Assembly: GCA_036936605.1 (NCBI GenBank)
Contig: JAUPFV010000003.1
Location: 147,406,997-147,470,996, forward strand
Length of the DNA stretch: 64,000 nt
Direction of reading: 5' to 3'
From: Limnanthes douglasii subsp. nivea
Taxonomy: Eukaryota > Streptophyta > Magnoliopsida > Brassicales > Limnanthaceae
Of the stretch, positions 22,751 to 33,830 are shown piece by piece. The number at the start of each line of letters is the position of its first letter. Position 1 is the first letter of the stretch. The translations under genes and the position numbers were made by a program. A model generated the notes under the pieces. It did not search any database. It saw only the letters and a program-made list of their open reading frames with translations, and was not told the DNA's origin.

Positions 22751-25488
22751 AAATTGTTCCAAATTATATATAATTTTTTAGTGGTATCCACACCATCAAT
22801 TTAAGACTTTATCACCTTCGCAAACAATGATATTCAATTCAAGATTGTTGTTTATAGATTCAATATTCAGAACACATTTTCGAGCTAATTCATGTCAAGT
22901 TAGCTCATTTACGGTGAGTATGTTGATCCACTTCTAATTACTGGCTTTCGGTTTCAATAAAGCATAGGAGGTTGAATTATTTATTAACACGAAATATAGA
23001 ATATCCAAATTGAAAAATATTTGTGTTTGAGGGTTATAAATTTTGAAAGTTTGATTAAATTTTGTTTCTGCTTCAACTTAGTCTCTAGTCTAATATGTCT
23101 GTTGAGAGCTAGTAGTTTAATTTTATTTCGTCATGTACAAAAATTAATCCAACAAAAAAATGCATTTCTAAAACATATAAATGAAGTTCGACAAATAATT
23201 TACTCACTCATATGGAAAAAATAACCCAAAATCTAATGTATAATTAATGAATGTATAATTGATGAAAGAAAAAGAACTCATGACAATACCTTGACTATAT
23301 TTGCATGATGACAACTTCTTAGTGAATTTCAGAATTTCCTAGCAACAACCAATTATGTTTTAGAGCCGGTATTAATTCTAACAAAAGATAGCAAAAGAAT
23401 ACAAATCAAACGAAAATGAACCTAAATTGAAGTGAAGACAAGTTTTGTATTGATAAAAACATCTTTTCGGATTCCATAGCCAAATTTATTTGTACTTGCA
23501 TCCTAGTAGAAGTAATAATAAATTTGAGTAATTGTGTGAGAAAATAAATAAGCTTTAATCAATTATTCTAATAACACCTCTTTTACTTACTTCGAGATGT
23601 CTTAGACACATAAAGAACATGCAGACCAATAGAAAACGAATAACCCTTCATGCAATGTGAATTTTCATCCTAATATATATAAAAAAGTTAGATTTATGTT
23701 TTTATTTATTTTATAATTCTAGCTTTTAAATATGATTATATTTACCTATATAGTGAATGCCACGGTTATGATTAAGATAACAAGAGAATCAGGCTCAAGT
23801 AGGTTGCAGTTAAGATCCATCCAAACATCCATAATCCAAGATACAACTATACATAATGAGACATAAATTTGTAAGACAAAATATCAAATCAATAATATAC
23901 AATAACAATTTGATCGATGTTCTTAAAATGTTAAATTACCCCAAACAAAACAATGAGTTGAAGAACATAGAAACACCCAACTATATGTCTTGCAAGTTAG
24001 CACACATATATAGGTTTATAACTTATATTATCTCTTTAAAATTGATAGTTTGAGAAAGAACAATAATAATAATAGTAATGATATTCATTGGTTTGTTCTT
24101 GAAAGAAAAAAAAATGATTGCTCCAAGATGTTTTACTTCATTTCCAATTTCCAACAATTGGTAGCAAAACCATAGCAATAAAAGCTCAACGGTAATCCCC
24201 ATAATTCGGACCCGCTCTGGTAAATTAAAAATAGTACAACTATAGAGTCTAAACACAATATCATTCATAAAGGAATCTAATAGTGTGAATATTGTATATT
24301 TACATTACCTCTACTATACAAACTATGTACTCAGATCGTAAAGTTCCGTTCAAAATTTTCATGAAATTCACTCCAAAATCTGAATGAAATATATATTTTT
24401 AAAAACTTTTTATTTATTAAATAAAAAATATAGTATTCATTTTTTCAATCAAATTATTTTAAAATTAATCCCATTATTTTTAATTTCAAATGGCATCTCA
24501 TATATAAATGATTCAAAACAACTCATATTTTAAGACGTAAAAGACCTTAAAATTATAGTTTGGACCAATTTTTTCTTAATTGTTAAAATAAAAAATATAT
24601 TTTACTTTTTTATTTTAATTTTTAATTTAGATAGAACTTTTAAAATAAAAGTTCTAAATCAGCACACAAATATTTTCAATTTTTTTCAGTCTTGACCATT
24701 ACATTTTTGAAGAAAAAAAACGACTTTGATATAGTTTTTAGTATTGAGTACTATTATTCCTACCATTTCTCTTACAATTTTTGTTAACGTTTTGTGACTT
24801 CGAGTTTTGTTAATTGATTCCACTATCTGTTGTTCAATTGATTTTTATAACTTTTATCTGCTCTGAATTAAACCATTGTGGTGCATACACCCTCTAGAGT
24901 TTAGACCATAAAAAACTTGATTGCTATGGTCACATGAGACGGTACTATACACCATATATAACTTGAGTATTAAGCTTATCACTTGAGGATGAACTACCAG
25001 TTAAGATACAAAGGATAGTAACGTTATTAAGAACAAATAACAATATTTTTATATCAGATACGAACATGCATATAAACTTATTCTTGTTTTTCAACTATCC
25101 AATAACAATATATTTGGTGTAAGCTAAGATAATCGCTAATGAAGCAGAAAGCAAAAAAAAAGTAACAAATGGCCTGCTGAAATCAATTTTCGTGTGGCAA
25201 ACAATCTTATTGCTGCAAAGTATGTCAATAAGAATAAACGTGAAAAAACTTTTATAAGGATAATCTGCAAGATAGAGAGAGAAGTTAACAAACAAGATAC
25301 CAAAATAAATAAGAAGGCAAATCCAAAGGCTATATTGTCACTTATAGTGTTTGTAAATTGATTTATACGAAGAAAAATACTATCCATTAGAATGGAAAAA
25401 ACAATAGCCTGAACATAGTATACAACGACCAAAACAGAAAATAATCATAGAAAGTCATTACTTCTATGGTTTCAGTTAGCAACAAAAC
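22751..25488. other. Intergenic AT-rich DNA, nothing recognised
   Basis: I found no coding homology on either strand. A hydrophobic frame at 25432-25136 (minus) is the longest, but looks like a product of T-rich composition. Confidence 0.45.
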
Positions 25489-26412
25489 TAAGGATGGTAA
25501 TTTTTTCCGAACCCGTGGGTACCCGAGCCGAGCTGACCCGATGGGATGAGTTATGAATTTTAAAAAAAATTCGCGGATGGGTTGTGGGTTTGAAAATTTA
25601 CTACCCGCTGGATTCGGGATGGGTTATGTGTTTAATAAATTTCTCATGGGTACCCAACCCGAACCCGACCCACCAGTGATACTTGATGGATACCCGTTAA
25701 ATTAATATTATATAAAATATTATATTATTTAATATTATTTATCACTTTAAAATAAAGTTATTAATATTAGTATCTGTATTATGTAATATCAAAACCATAT
25801 ATTATTTGCTAATATATACAATATATTTGAAAAATATATTATTTTATACTTACATTAAATTTGATTTAAAAAAATTAAATATTTTTTCTCTCTCCAGAAC
25901 TGATCTATAAATACCGTTCTAATATTATTGATATTTTACATTTAATCATTAAATTTAGTTTTTTAATTTCTTTTTTTAAACATTGTTCCCTTTTCAATAA
26001 TTGTTCCCTTTTCAATCATATAATAATATTAATTAAATTTAAAAAATATTTACTAACATATACCAAAACCATATATTAATTATTAATAGATAATATAGTA
26101 TTTGCTAATTGACATTACAGAGTAGATATAATATATTTTAAAAAATAGAATTTTATATTTAAACATTGAATTTGATTTTTTTAAAGTTTTAAGAGTATTT
26201 TTCTTTTCTTTATGTAATAATCATAACTTAAATGGGTACCCGGGTGGGCACCCGAACCCGGGTTCGCGTGCGGGATAAATTTTTTTCGGGTGGGGGGAAA
26301 TTTTTTATTATCCGACGGATACGGGGTTAGGGTATGGGTTTGGAAAAATATAGACGAGATGGGTTACGGGTTTAGCTATACCCGCACCCATCCCGACCCA
26401 TTGCCATCCCTA
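25489..26412. mobile_element. Non-autonomous hAT-type DNA transposon with 8-bp TSD
   Basis: The ends are TAAGGATGGTAAT and, in reverse complement, TAGGGATGGCAAT (11 of 13 matching). Both are flanked by an identical 8-bp AACAAAAC (25481-25488 and 26413-26420), the target duplication length of hAT elements. The terminal 150-200 bp are GC-rich with many GGGTACCCG and CCCGACCC words, while the middle is very AT-rich and non-coding. The 'ggatggcaatgggtcggg' type of end is a widespread plant non-autonomous family. No transposase is present. Confidence 0.82.
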
Positions 26413-26806
26413 AACAAAACACACCATATTCTGCATCATTTAAGTCCAGCTAAAACTCCTATGACCATTAAAAACTACATGGTGAATCTCTTAAAATAGG
26501 TTTGATATATCCTTCTCCTAATGTCCACCCCTTGAAACACTTACCAAATGTTTTAAATTTTTAAAACCCGAAAACCCAATAGTTTTTAACATGATTGTGT
26601 GATTTTTGTCGAAATAGGTTTCACGTTCCATCCTTTAAAAAACTTTATATTATGCATATTAACAATGTACCATTACATAGTTATGATATGTGTAGTAGCT
26701 TAATAGCTTCAACTTCTTTCAAAGATATCAACTTCTTTCGTTACCCTGGAAATGATGGGAGCAAAACCATTAATATATGTTCTTGCATAAAAAAAACAAT
26801 AGTAAT

Positions 26807-27004
26807 TCACTGATTACAATAAACATCGGTAAGAATCCTTTGATGATCAATATACATCTCTTGCTGTTGTCTAAACCTGTCCTTTTGCCTTAACTTTTGT
26901 TCCATCAAAATCGTGTTTATATTAGCTTTTTTCTTAGCAGCACTTGGTGTCATCCTTCTTTGTGTCTCTGCCTTTTTCTCAAACATAACTTTGGTCTTTC
27001 TCAT
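26807..27004 (-). other. Short charged open frame, unrecognised
   Basis: A 65-codon minus-strand frame rich in Lys, Arg and Gln (for example KLRQKDRFRQQQEMYIDHQR), unusual for this AT-rich setting and coil-like. It could be the tail of a decayed transposon-linked gene such as the C-terminal part of a NAM-associated or Harbinger accessory protein, but no diagnostic motif is present. I do not assign a function. Confidence 0.2.
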
Positions 27005-27750
27005 CTCTTGAAGTATAAAAGAGTAATAATATATATAAGGTATACCCTGGTGTGTCTTCTTCTATTTGTTTCAAATTACGTCTTTCACTCTATGGAATTT
27101 TTGGCCTAGTTACACACGCCAATTGTTTTGACTCTTGGAGCATAACACATGCAGTAAACTTGAAGGAATCTTTCATTTTCTTGTAAATCTGAAAGTATTA
27201 GTTGTTTAATTGGTTAAAATTCATACATAAATATAAAGATAATCTGGATCACTTTCAGGTATAAACTTAGAACAATATGACTGTCTTCGATTTGAATTCA
27301 GAAAAACTGGGCTAATTGCAACCATATTGTTTAGTAAAAAACATGTAATGTTAAAAAAATTAAGTGTTTGCGTTCCCATATCGATTTTGCTCTTCTAGCT
27401 ATATAATTTTGTAACATGTTCTTAAAAGTAATAAATAAATTAGAAAACTCAAGATGATGATAAAAAAAGAGAAGAATTATTCTACTTACCTAGAAAAAAA
27501 CGATGAGAGTTATATTTTAATTTATGATCACCTAAAAAAAGTAGAACGATAAGAATGAAAGAGAACAATCAAAGTAATATAGTATGAAAGATATGAAAAG
27601 TAAATAACATATGAAAAATAAAAAAGAATAAATAACTTAGGAAACCATTAAAAAAAAGTGTTGAAAGCTAATGTTAGCCTAAATAGCATCTAACACGTGT
27701 TGAAAGCTAATGTTAATATTTAGAACACGTCAAAAACAATTCTACAGTAG

Positions 27751-28200
27751 TATAATAACAATTTAAAACAATAATAAGCTTTTATTATTGATGTATAAAT
27801 ACATTTTTAAAAAAAGTTATAAGATTTTATATAAATCATTAAAATTAACTAGTTAAAGTTAAAGTCGTAAATAACTTTTATAAATATACGCAGTATAATA
27901 ACAATTTAAAACAATAATAAGCTTTTTATTATTGATGTAAAAATACTCGATCTGTCCCAAAATACATGTCGTTTTAAGATTATGCACGTGTTTTAAGGAA
28001 GGTCATAATTACACATTTTTTCATAAAAAGTAGAAAAAAGAAAGAGTCTAATTGGTAGATGATTATAAATAATATTAAAATTTGCATTGGTAAATGAGAA
28101 TGTATTGTGGGACAAAAAATATTTCCTAGAACGACTAGTATTTTGGGACGGAGGGAGTACGCTTTAAAAAAAAGTTATAAGATTTAATTTTATCTAAGAG
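27751..28200. repeat. Local duplication, one copy filled by a MITE
   Basis: The segment 27751-27830 ('cagtagtataataacaattt', then 'gatgtataaatac', then 'aaaaaaagttataagattt') recurs from about 27889. In the second copy the sequence is split at TA by the MITE at 27946-28157 and resumes afterwards with 'aaaaaaagttataagattt'. The first copy preserves the empty site. Confidence 0.82.
27946..28157. mobile_element. Stowaway-type (Tc1/mariner) MITE
   Basis: 212 bp, flanked by TA on both sides (27944-27945 and 28158-28159). The right end in reverse complement is CTCCCTCCGTCCCAAAATAC, the consensus Stowaway terminus. The left end CTCGATCTGTCCCAAAATAC matches at 17 of 20 positions. Non-coding. Confidence 0.9.
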
Positions 28201-28640
28201 ATAACGAACATTCACTTTTAATTAATTTATATAATCAAGATCTTATAAAATAAAATATATGATGAATTGGGGGGTAATTAAGATTATAAATAATTAATTA
28301 TTATAATTTAGATAACTAAAATTAAAAAATAATAATTGGTAGTTATACATTAATATGATATGTTTTTGGATGATTTTTTTTTTAAATTTGAGATGACTTT
28401 CTTGCTCAAAAAATTCATCAAGAAATGTTTCAAGCCCATCATTAACACCACATTCTCACCATCATTTCATATGTGACTAGCCAATGTCATATCACTCCAC
28501 AAACGAAAGACGGTGAGGAAATCGAACAAAAGTTTTTGGAGTCAAGTTCAACAAATCTCCAGGAGGAATCTGCAATTCAATAAATTAGCTAATCTGTTAT
28601 GAGAAACATCAACAAATACAGTGTATCACCATTAGTGCAA

Positions 28641-28775
28641 AATCATCAAGGAAAAGATCAACTAATATTAGAAGATGCAAGGCCAGTAAAAGCTACATAA
28701 AAATACAGAATCATCAAGGAAAAAATCAACCAATATTAGAAGATGCAAGGCGAGTAAAAGCTACATAAAAATCCA
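28641..28775. repeat. 68-bp tandem duplication
   Basis: 'aatcatcaaggaaaa' through 'taaaagctacataaaaat' occurs at 28641 and again at 28709 with three differences. No coding content seen. Confidence 0.9.
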
Positions 28776-28959
28776 ATCATGATGATCAATTTCATCATTT
28801 AAGGAATAACTCTATCTATGAATAAAACTCACCACAACAAGAACCCACGAATTATCAACAAAAAATTGTCAAGTATAACATGTAATTTTATGGAGTTATT
28901 TGTCACCCGGATAAAAAATAGTCGTGTACGATGGTAGTTACGATCATAACCACTATAAG

Positions 28960-30068
28960 ATGCATGTTTGGATCCAGGTCTAAGTATTAATCCGACATGT
29001 CAAGGAGCTCACTCGCATGGTATATGATTACCATAACATGCGCTTCATTGAGAACCAGCATCGATGTATCAGACATCTCACCAACTGACTTCGGTGCAAC
29101 CTTCGTATACCCTTATCTTGAAGCCTCTATATTATTAGTCACTCGACTAACTTTCAATTATCAATTAAATTTTTCACCTTCTCTTTTAGTGCTATAAGAT
29201 CTTTGGTCCAATGGCCAATGTAATTTTGATACTTATAAAATCTGATACTTCTCTCATCTCGAGGCCTCGTTAAGAAAAGTTTATGAAACAGAAGATAGCT
29301 CTTGGCATTCGCATAAATAACCACCATACTCTCAATCGACTATATATAATTTTTATGACGTACCTACTTATTTATGCAGTTATCCCAACCGTTACTCGAC
29401 GTTCCGTTTCATCTAAGGCGACTTGGTTCTGCCTCGACCAATCCTGATCTTGTTATTGTGAAGGTCTGGGCTGATCGATAGCTAGAGGATAGTGATGTTG
29501 TTGCTGTTGCACTAATGCCACTTGATAAATTGTCGTCATAGATGTGAGAGCTTGGTTTTCCTCGTGGGCTGCATGACAAAGCTGTCGGTTTAATAATAGT
29601 CTAAGCCTCATGGTATTTTGCACCTTAATAAACGACTCCATTTGAACCAAAAGTTCCCCGAATGACATGTCTATATTATTTGATTACATCATAAGCCAAA
29701 ATACCTAGGATAATATATTGCCTAAACAAAGCATAAATACCATTTGGTGGCAGTATTCGTGGTTGTTTTTTTGTTTGAACAAAAATCCCAAGTGTAATCT
29801 TGAAAACTTTTAGCAATTTTTTCTTGTAGTGCATAATGAATTCACCATTAGCCTTGGTCTTATTTCTTCCAATAAATTGATCCCTGAACAAGGTCCATAA
29901 TTTTTTAAAACTTTTTATCGGACTTGGGGCAGAAGGCTCTATAATGCTACATGCGCCTATTTTGTTTACAAAGTGAACTCTAAACAAGGCTTGAATTACT
30001 AACATTTGGATTGAGAAAGATACTTCTCAGTACTTAGTCTATTCCCACAAATGGTGTCGCTGATGAGG
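28960..30068 (-). pseudogene. Older Tat-lineage gag remnant with PBS
   Basis: Minus-strand blocks match the gag of the neighbouring young element in order: FKKLWTLFRDQFIGRN (about 29900-29850) against FDTFWVAFRRQFVGSK, then SFGELLVQMESFIKVQ (about 29665-29620) against TWGGLLNQVGKQINVD, then FYKYQNYIGHWTKDLIALKE (about 29240-29180) against FCQYHNDIGHTADDCIALKQ. The CCHC-like cysteines are replaced. On the minus strand just below 30068 the sequence reads AGCGACACCATTTGTGGGAA, a PBS-like word used by Tat-group elements. This suggests that an old 5' LTR began there and was later interrupted by the insertion at 30181. Confidence 0.65.
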
Positions 30069-30180
30069 TTCAAATGTATTCAGTCAAGATCAGCAGAAAG
30101 TTTATAGAGATAAAATAAAGCCAGAGGGAAAAAACCAAAAGAGAAAATAATACCAAGAGCTAAGAATAGAATAATTAGTG

Positions 30181-30690
30181 TGCCAATTTGGTGAGGATAA
30201 TAATCGTCTGAGGGTAGGCTAGTAATTTTAAGTGGAGTTTCAAGGTGGTGTATGGGTGTTTAATGGTGATGTGTGGGTGTTTAACGGTGGTGTGTGGGTG
30301 TTTAAAGGTGGTGTGTGGGTGTTTAAAGGTGGTGTGATAATTAAGCAGCTTGGTAGCAGTTAATTTTCATTACCCATAGTTAATGCTGGTGGTTGGGTAT
30401 TTATAGTATGATGTTTGGGCCCTTATGGGCTTTCGGGTCATGTTTAATGGACCCGGGTCATGTTTAAAGACCCATGAGTTCTAAGCAGGAGGGCAGGTAG
30501 CTTAGTCAGGAAGTGTTTAGGTTTTTTAGTACTTTAGTCATAGTTCGAACAGCCTTAAGTTTACAGTGTTCGAAGTGATCTGTCCGGTCCGAATGATCTG
30601 TCCGATTTAAGTGCTTGTAGCCTGTCCGGTTTTCGGAGAGACTTAGGCTGATTCGCCCTTCCGGGGAGCATGCTGAATTCGGACTCATCA
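30181..30690 (-). repeat. 3' LTR of the Tat element
   Basis: In element orientation it starts TGATGAGTCCG at 30690, next to the polypurine tract, and ends near 30181 (CCAAATTGGCA). It holds a TATA box (minus strand TATAAATA, 30398-30405) and a 21-bp minisatellite, four full units at 30244-30327 ('ggtggtgtgtgggtgtttaaa' type). The '-gtccgg-' word typical of this element recurs in its U3 end. Confidence 0.9.
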
Positions 30691-30704
30691 GGAGCCCCTT
30701 TTTT
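30691..30704 (-). other. Polypurine tract of the Tat element
   Basis: Minus strand AAAAAAGGGGCTCC lies immediately before the TGATGAG start of the 3' LTR, where plus-strand DNA synthesis is primed. Confidence 0.82.
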
Positions 30705-31131
30705 AGATGTTTGAACAAGTGTCCTTGTCAAAGAACTGAAAAACAGTCCGATTGCATGGAGTGGTTCTTAACCCGGACAGAGTTTGTGGGTATACTCGGA
30801 CAGATTTAAACGTTACAAATTTCAAATGGTTTTTGCCAAAGATAGTGGGACACGTGTCGCTTTCTGATTGGCCACTCCAGCCGTTTTTTCACCTTGAATT
30901 TCGCACCACCTTCTTGAACAAGTAACTTCTTTAATTGCTAATAATGACATCAACGCCGTCTTTTAATCATTACCCAACTTTTTGGATTATCCTAGGAATC
31001 AACTCCTTTTTCTTCAAATCTACTATAAATTCACATTCATTTTTCACTATTTTACTATCTCTCTCAAATTTTACTCTGCAATTTCACCCAGAGCTTTATC
31101 TCTCTAGAACAAAAACTTCCTTGGCTGTTTT

Positions 31132-32129
31132 ATGTTTACATCAAGAACAGCATTGATCAAAGGTGGTTGGCTCAACCTTTCGGAGTTGGAGAAAGCACAA
31201 AGGGTCGAGAAGGAAAAACGACTGGCAGCAGGGCTACCATCGCCGCCTGTTGAGAAACCAGCCTCCTCTGTTGCAGAATCTGATAGAGGCTCATCCTCTT
31301 CAAAAGGTACCAAGCCCAGAAAGCTCTTTCAATCCACCCTTTCTCCCATAGTATCGGGTTCCTCAGTTCAGGAGTCGATACCTGCTGTTGAACCAGGAGT
31401 TACCGCTACAAGTGTCAGGAAAAAATCATCTTTTATTGCCATGGGGTCTGACTCTGACCATTCTCCGGAGAAATTAGTCATCAAAAGGCCAAGCCGGTTA
31501 GTCAAGGGGCTAACCTCTAAAAATACTCCCTCAAAATCGGGGACAAAGAATAGTGGCTCTGGGTCTGGAGTGCCCTTTAGAGCTCCCCGGGAGAGGCTGT
31601 CCGGTCCGGAGGCCAGCAACCCGGCACCCCCAAAGAATCTTCTGCCTCAGAAACTCAACTCGAGGTGGGAAGTCAGATAAATACGGGCAGGAAACAGTCC
31701 GGAGGGCAGGCTATGCCAAGCATTAATCCTCCCCGAACCACTTCCACAGAAGTCCCTCCAACAATTATGGAGGAGAGAATGGAGGACTCTACTAAAGAGG
31801 TTCCCTTCGAGTCCGAGTCCTCCGGACAGGCTGATACCACTGCTGTTGTTGCCAAAAAGGGCAAAGAGAATTTGTACCTAAGGCGCCCGGACCTGCCGGA
31901 GTGCCTTGAGGGGGGAGTGGGGCCGTGCTTCCACAAGGTCGAGTTTAAGTACCTCTTGGCCTTGCATAAGACCAAGTATGACTTCATCCATACCTCCGAT
32001 CTGGGTAGAATGCGCACCAAATGGGGGATCCCTGAAAACGTGAAGATAAGGATCCCCATTGATCCGGAGACCCCAATGGATTGTAAACGAAACGAGATAG
32101 TCTTCTTTACGGAGTTATTCCAAGGGTGA
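31132..32129 (+). pseudogene. Antisense ORF of the Tat element (Transposase_28/gypsy-type domain), truncated
   Basis: On the plus strand, opposite to gag-pol, an ATG at 31132 opens a 182-codon Ser/Pro/Lys-rich frame. A second frame from about 31600 continues to 32129 and ends in a conserved-looking block: FKYLLALHKTKYDF, then WGIPENVKIRIPIDPE, then EIVFFTELFQG. This matches the start of the 'putative gypsy type transposon' domain found in antisense ORFs of Tat elements, which normally goes on with a 'GLRLPLHPF'-type block and a long coiled-coil region. Here it ends abruptly at the integrase end. A frameshift around 31600-31665 separates the halves. The role of these proteins is unknown. Confidence 0.7.
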
Positions 32130-33058
32130 GTTAAAACCCTGCCATCTTTGTCTTCCAACCAATAAGTTCCAGGCTTGATTCTTTCAACCACAATATATGG
32201 ACCTTCCCAGGTAGGGGCCAGCTTTCCGAAGAGCTTTTCTTTAGTATGTAAGAAGACCTTCCTCAATACTTTGTCCCCTGGTTGAAAATCTCTTCTTTTA
32301 ACTTTAGAAGCAAACCTGCTTCTCATCAGGCTCTGATAGTGTGCAATTCTAAGGTGGGCTTTAACCCTTCTTTCTTCTATCAAATCAAGCTGATTTCTAA
32401 TTGCCATTTCATTAGCGTGTCCGGAGAAGTTGTGAACACGAAAGAAAGGAAGTGTCTTCTCTATGGGGGCTACTGCATCCATCCCATAGACCAAGGCAAA
32501 GGGAGATTCTTGTGTTGCAGCCCTAGGTGTTGTCCGGTAGGCCCACAAGACTTCTTGTAGATAACTAGGCCACTTCCCAGCAGCCCCTTCCAAATTTTTC
32601 TTTAACCCGGACAGTATAGTTCTATTAGCCACTTCAACCTGCCCATTGGCTTGTGGGTGAAAGGGTGAAGAAAAGCAGTGCTGTATACCCCTTGAGGCAC
32701 ATAAGCTTTCCATCTCTCTGTTGTCAAACTGTGGCCCATTGTCTGTTGTTATCTTTTGTGGGACACAAAATCTGCAACATATATTGGACATAATGAATTT
32801 TATGACAGCTTTTGATGTTGTCCCTGCCAGGGGAGCTGCTTCTATCCATTTCGAGAAGTAGTCAATGGCCACAATTATAGTTTTACGCCCTCCGGACGCC
32901 ACAGGGAGAGGCCCAACCAAGTCCAATCCCCACCGAGCAAAAGGGATGGGCTCAGAAATTGATTCCAAAGGAATGGCTGGTACATGAATTTCATTGTTGT
33001 ACCTCTGGCATGGGTCACACCTTCTTACCAGCTCCTTAGCATCTTTCATGATTGATGG
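32117..33058 (-). pseudogene. Integrase of the Tat element
   Basis: This begins just after TAG 33059-33061. The CxxC of the HHCC domain is RRCDPCQR. The rve core has Asp43 (GLDLVGP), Asp103 (TTDNGPQF) and Glu139 (GQVEVANRT), with the canonical 35-residue gap, numbered from the ATG at 33049. The C-terminal GPY/F module is visible (APTWEGPYIVVERIKPGTYWL). Homology ends at THPWN near 32117. The open frame continues to 31673, but those last roughly 145 codons are merely the complement of the antisense ORF. The catalytic triad is intact, but the N-terminus is severed by the stop. Confidence 0.9.
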
Positions 33059-33830
33059 CTAATAGTATCCGGAGAGTAACACTCTTCTTGTTAAAGCTCT
33101 GAACCCACAATGGGTTGATCCCTCACCATCATGCAATTCGGAGAGGACCACTTGTGACTCATGATCCCCTAAACAACGTAGGAGAGGTTTACTGTAGGAT
33201 TTTTTGTACAACACTTCTCTCAACATAATGAAACCACGAGCCTTGTGCTTCAATGTTCTGGCTTGTGACTTATCTGAAGGTATAATACCATCGGACAGAT
33301 ATTGTATGAGAGGAGACCTCCAGTCTTGAGACCGGTTCACTTGTATTTCAAAAACTTCCTCTTTTCCACCCTCACTAAGTTGAATAGAAGGGCTTTCAAG
33401 CACATGGATCCATGGGTAGGACTCTGTATATGCTATTGTTGCCAATGAGTCTGCTAGTTCATTTTCTGCCCGGGGAATGTGCTCATAGACAACAGCTTTA
33501 AACTTTAGCGCTTCATTTTTGAGGAGGAGTAAATATTTTACCAACTGCTCCTTTCTAGCCTCAGATTGGCCTAAGGCATGGTGGACAAGTAACTGGGAGT
33601 CACTCAGAAGCTTGACCCTTTTAGCCCCACAGATGTGGGCCAATTTCAACCCAGCTATAGCTGCTTCGTATTCAGACTCGTTATCAGATGCCCTGAAAGC
33701 AAAACAAATAGCTTGGTACATGCTGTCCCCATATGGGGAAGTGAGACATATTCCTGCCCCACATCCCATGGTGCTAGACCCTTCGCCTGTTCGGACAATC
33801 CATATTTCTTGTCTTTTGAATCAGTAGGTT
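33059..33830 (-). pseudogene. Second (archaeal-type) RNase H and integrase N-terminus
   Basis: A second RNase H follows the Ty3 one in another frame: GCGAGICLTSPYGDS, FAFRASDNESEYEAAIAGLK, KLLSDSQLLVHH and ENELADSLA. A dual RNase H is the defining feature of the Tat lineage. In the upstream part of this frame the position of the first catalytic Asp seems to be Glu (GEGSS), to be treated with care because it lies at the frameshift. The end of the frame (ELHDGEGSTHCG) is the start of the integrase zinc-binding HHCC domain. It stops at TAG 33059-33061, where the family has Trp (GYYWP), fitting a TGG to TAG change. Confidence 0.85.

Noticed and set aside
25095..25432. Hydrophobic 98-residue minus-strand frame
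   Set aside because: Composition is explained by T-rich DNA. No conserved motif, no convincing exon partner.
31673..32116. C-terminal 145 codons of the long minus-strand integrase frame
   Set aside because: Integrase homology ends at THPWN. The remainder is the exact complement of the antisense ORF, open only because that strand's Ser/Pro-rich coding leaves few stops.
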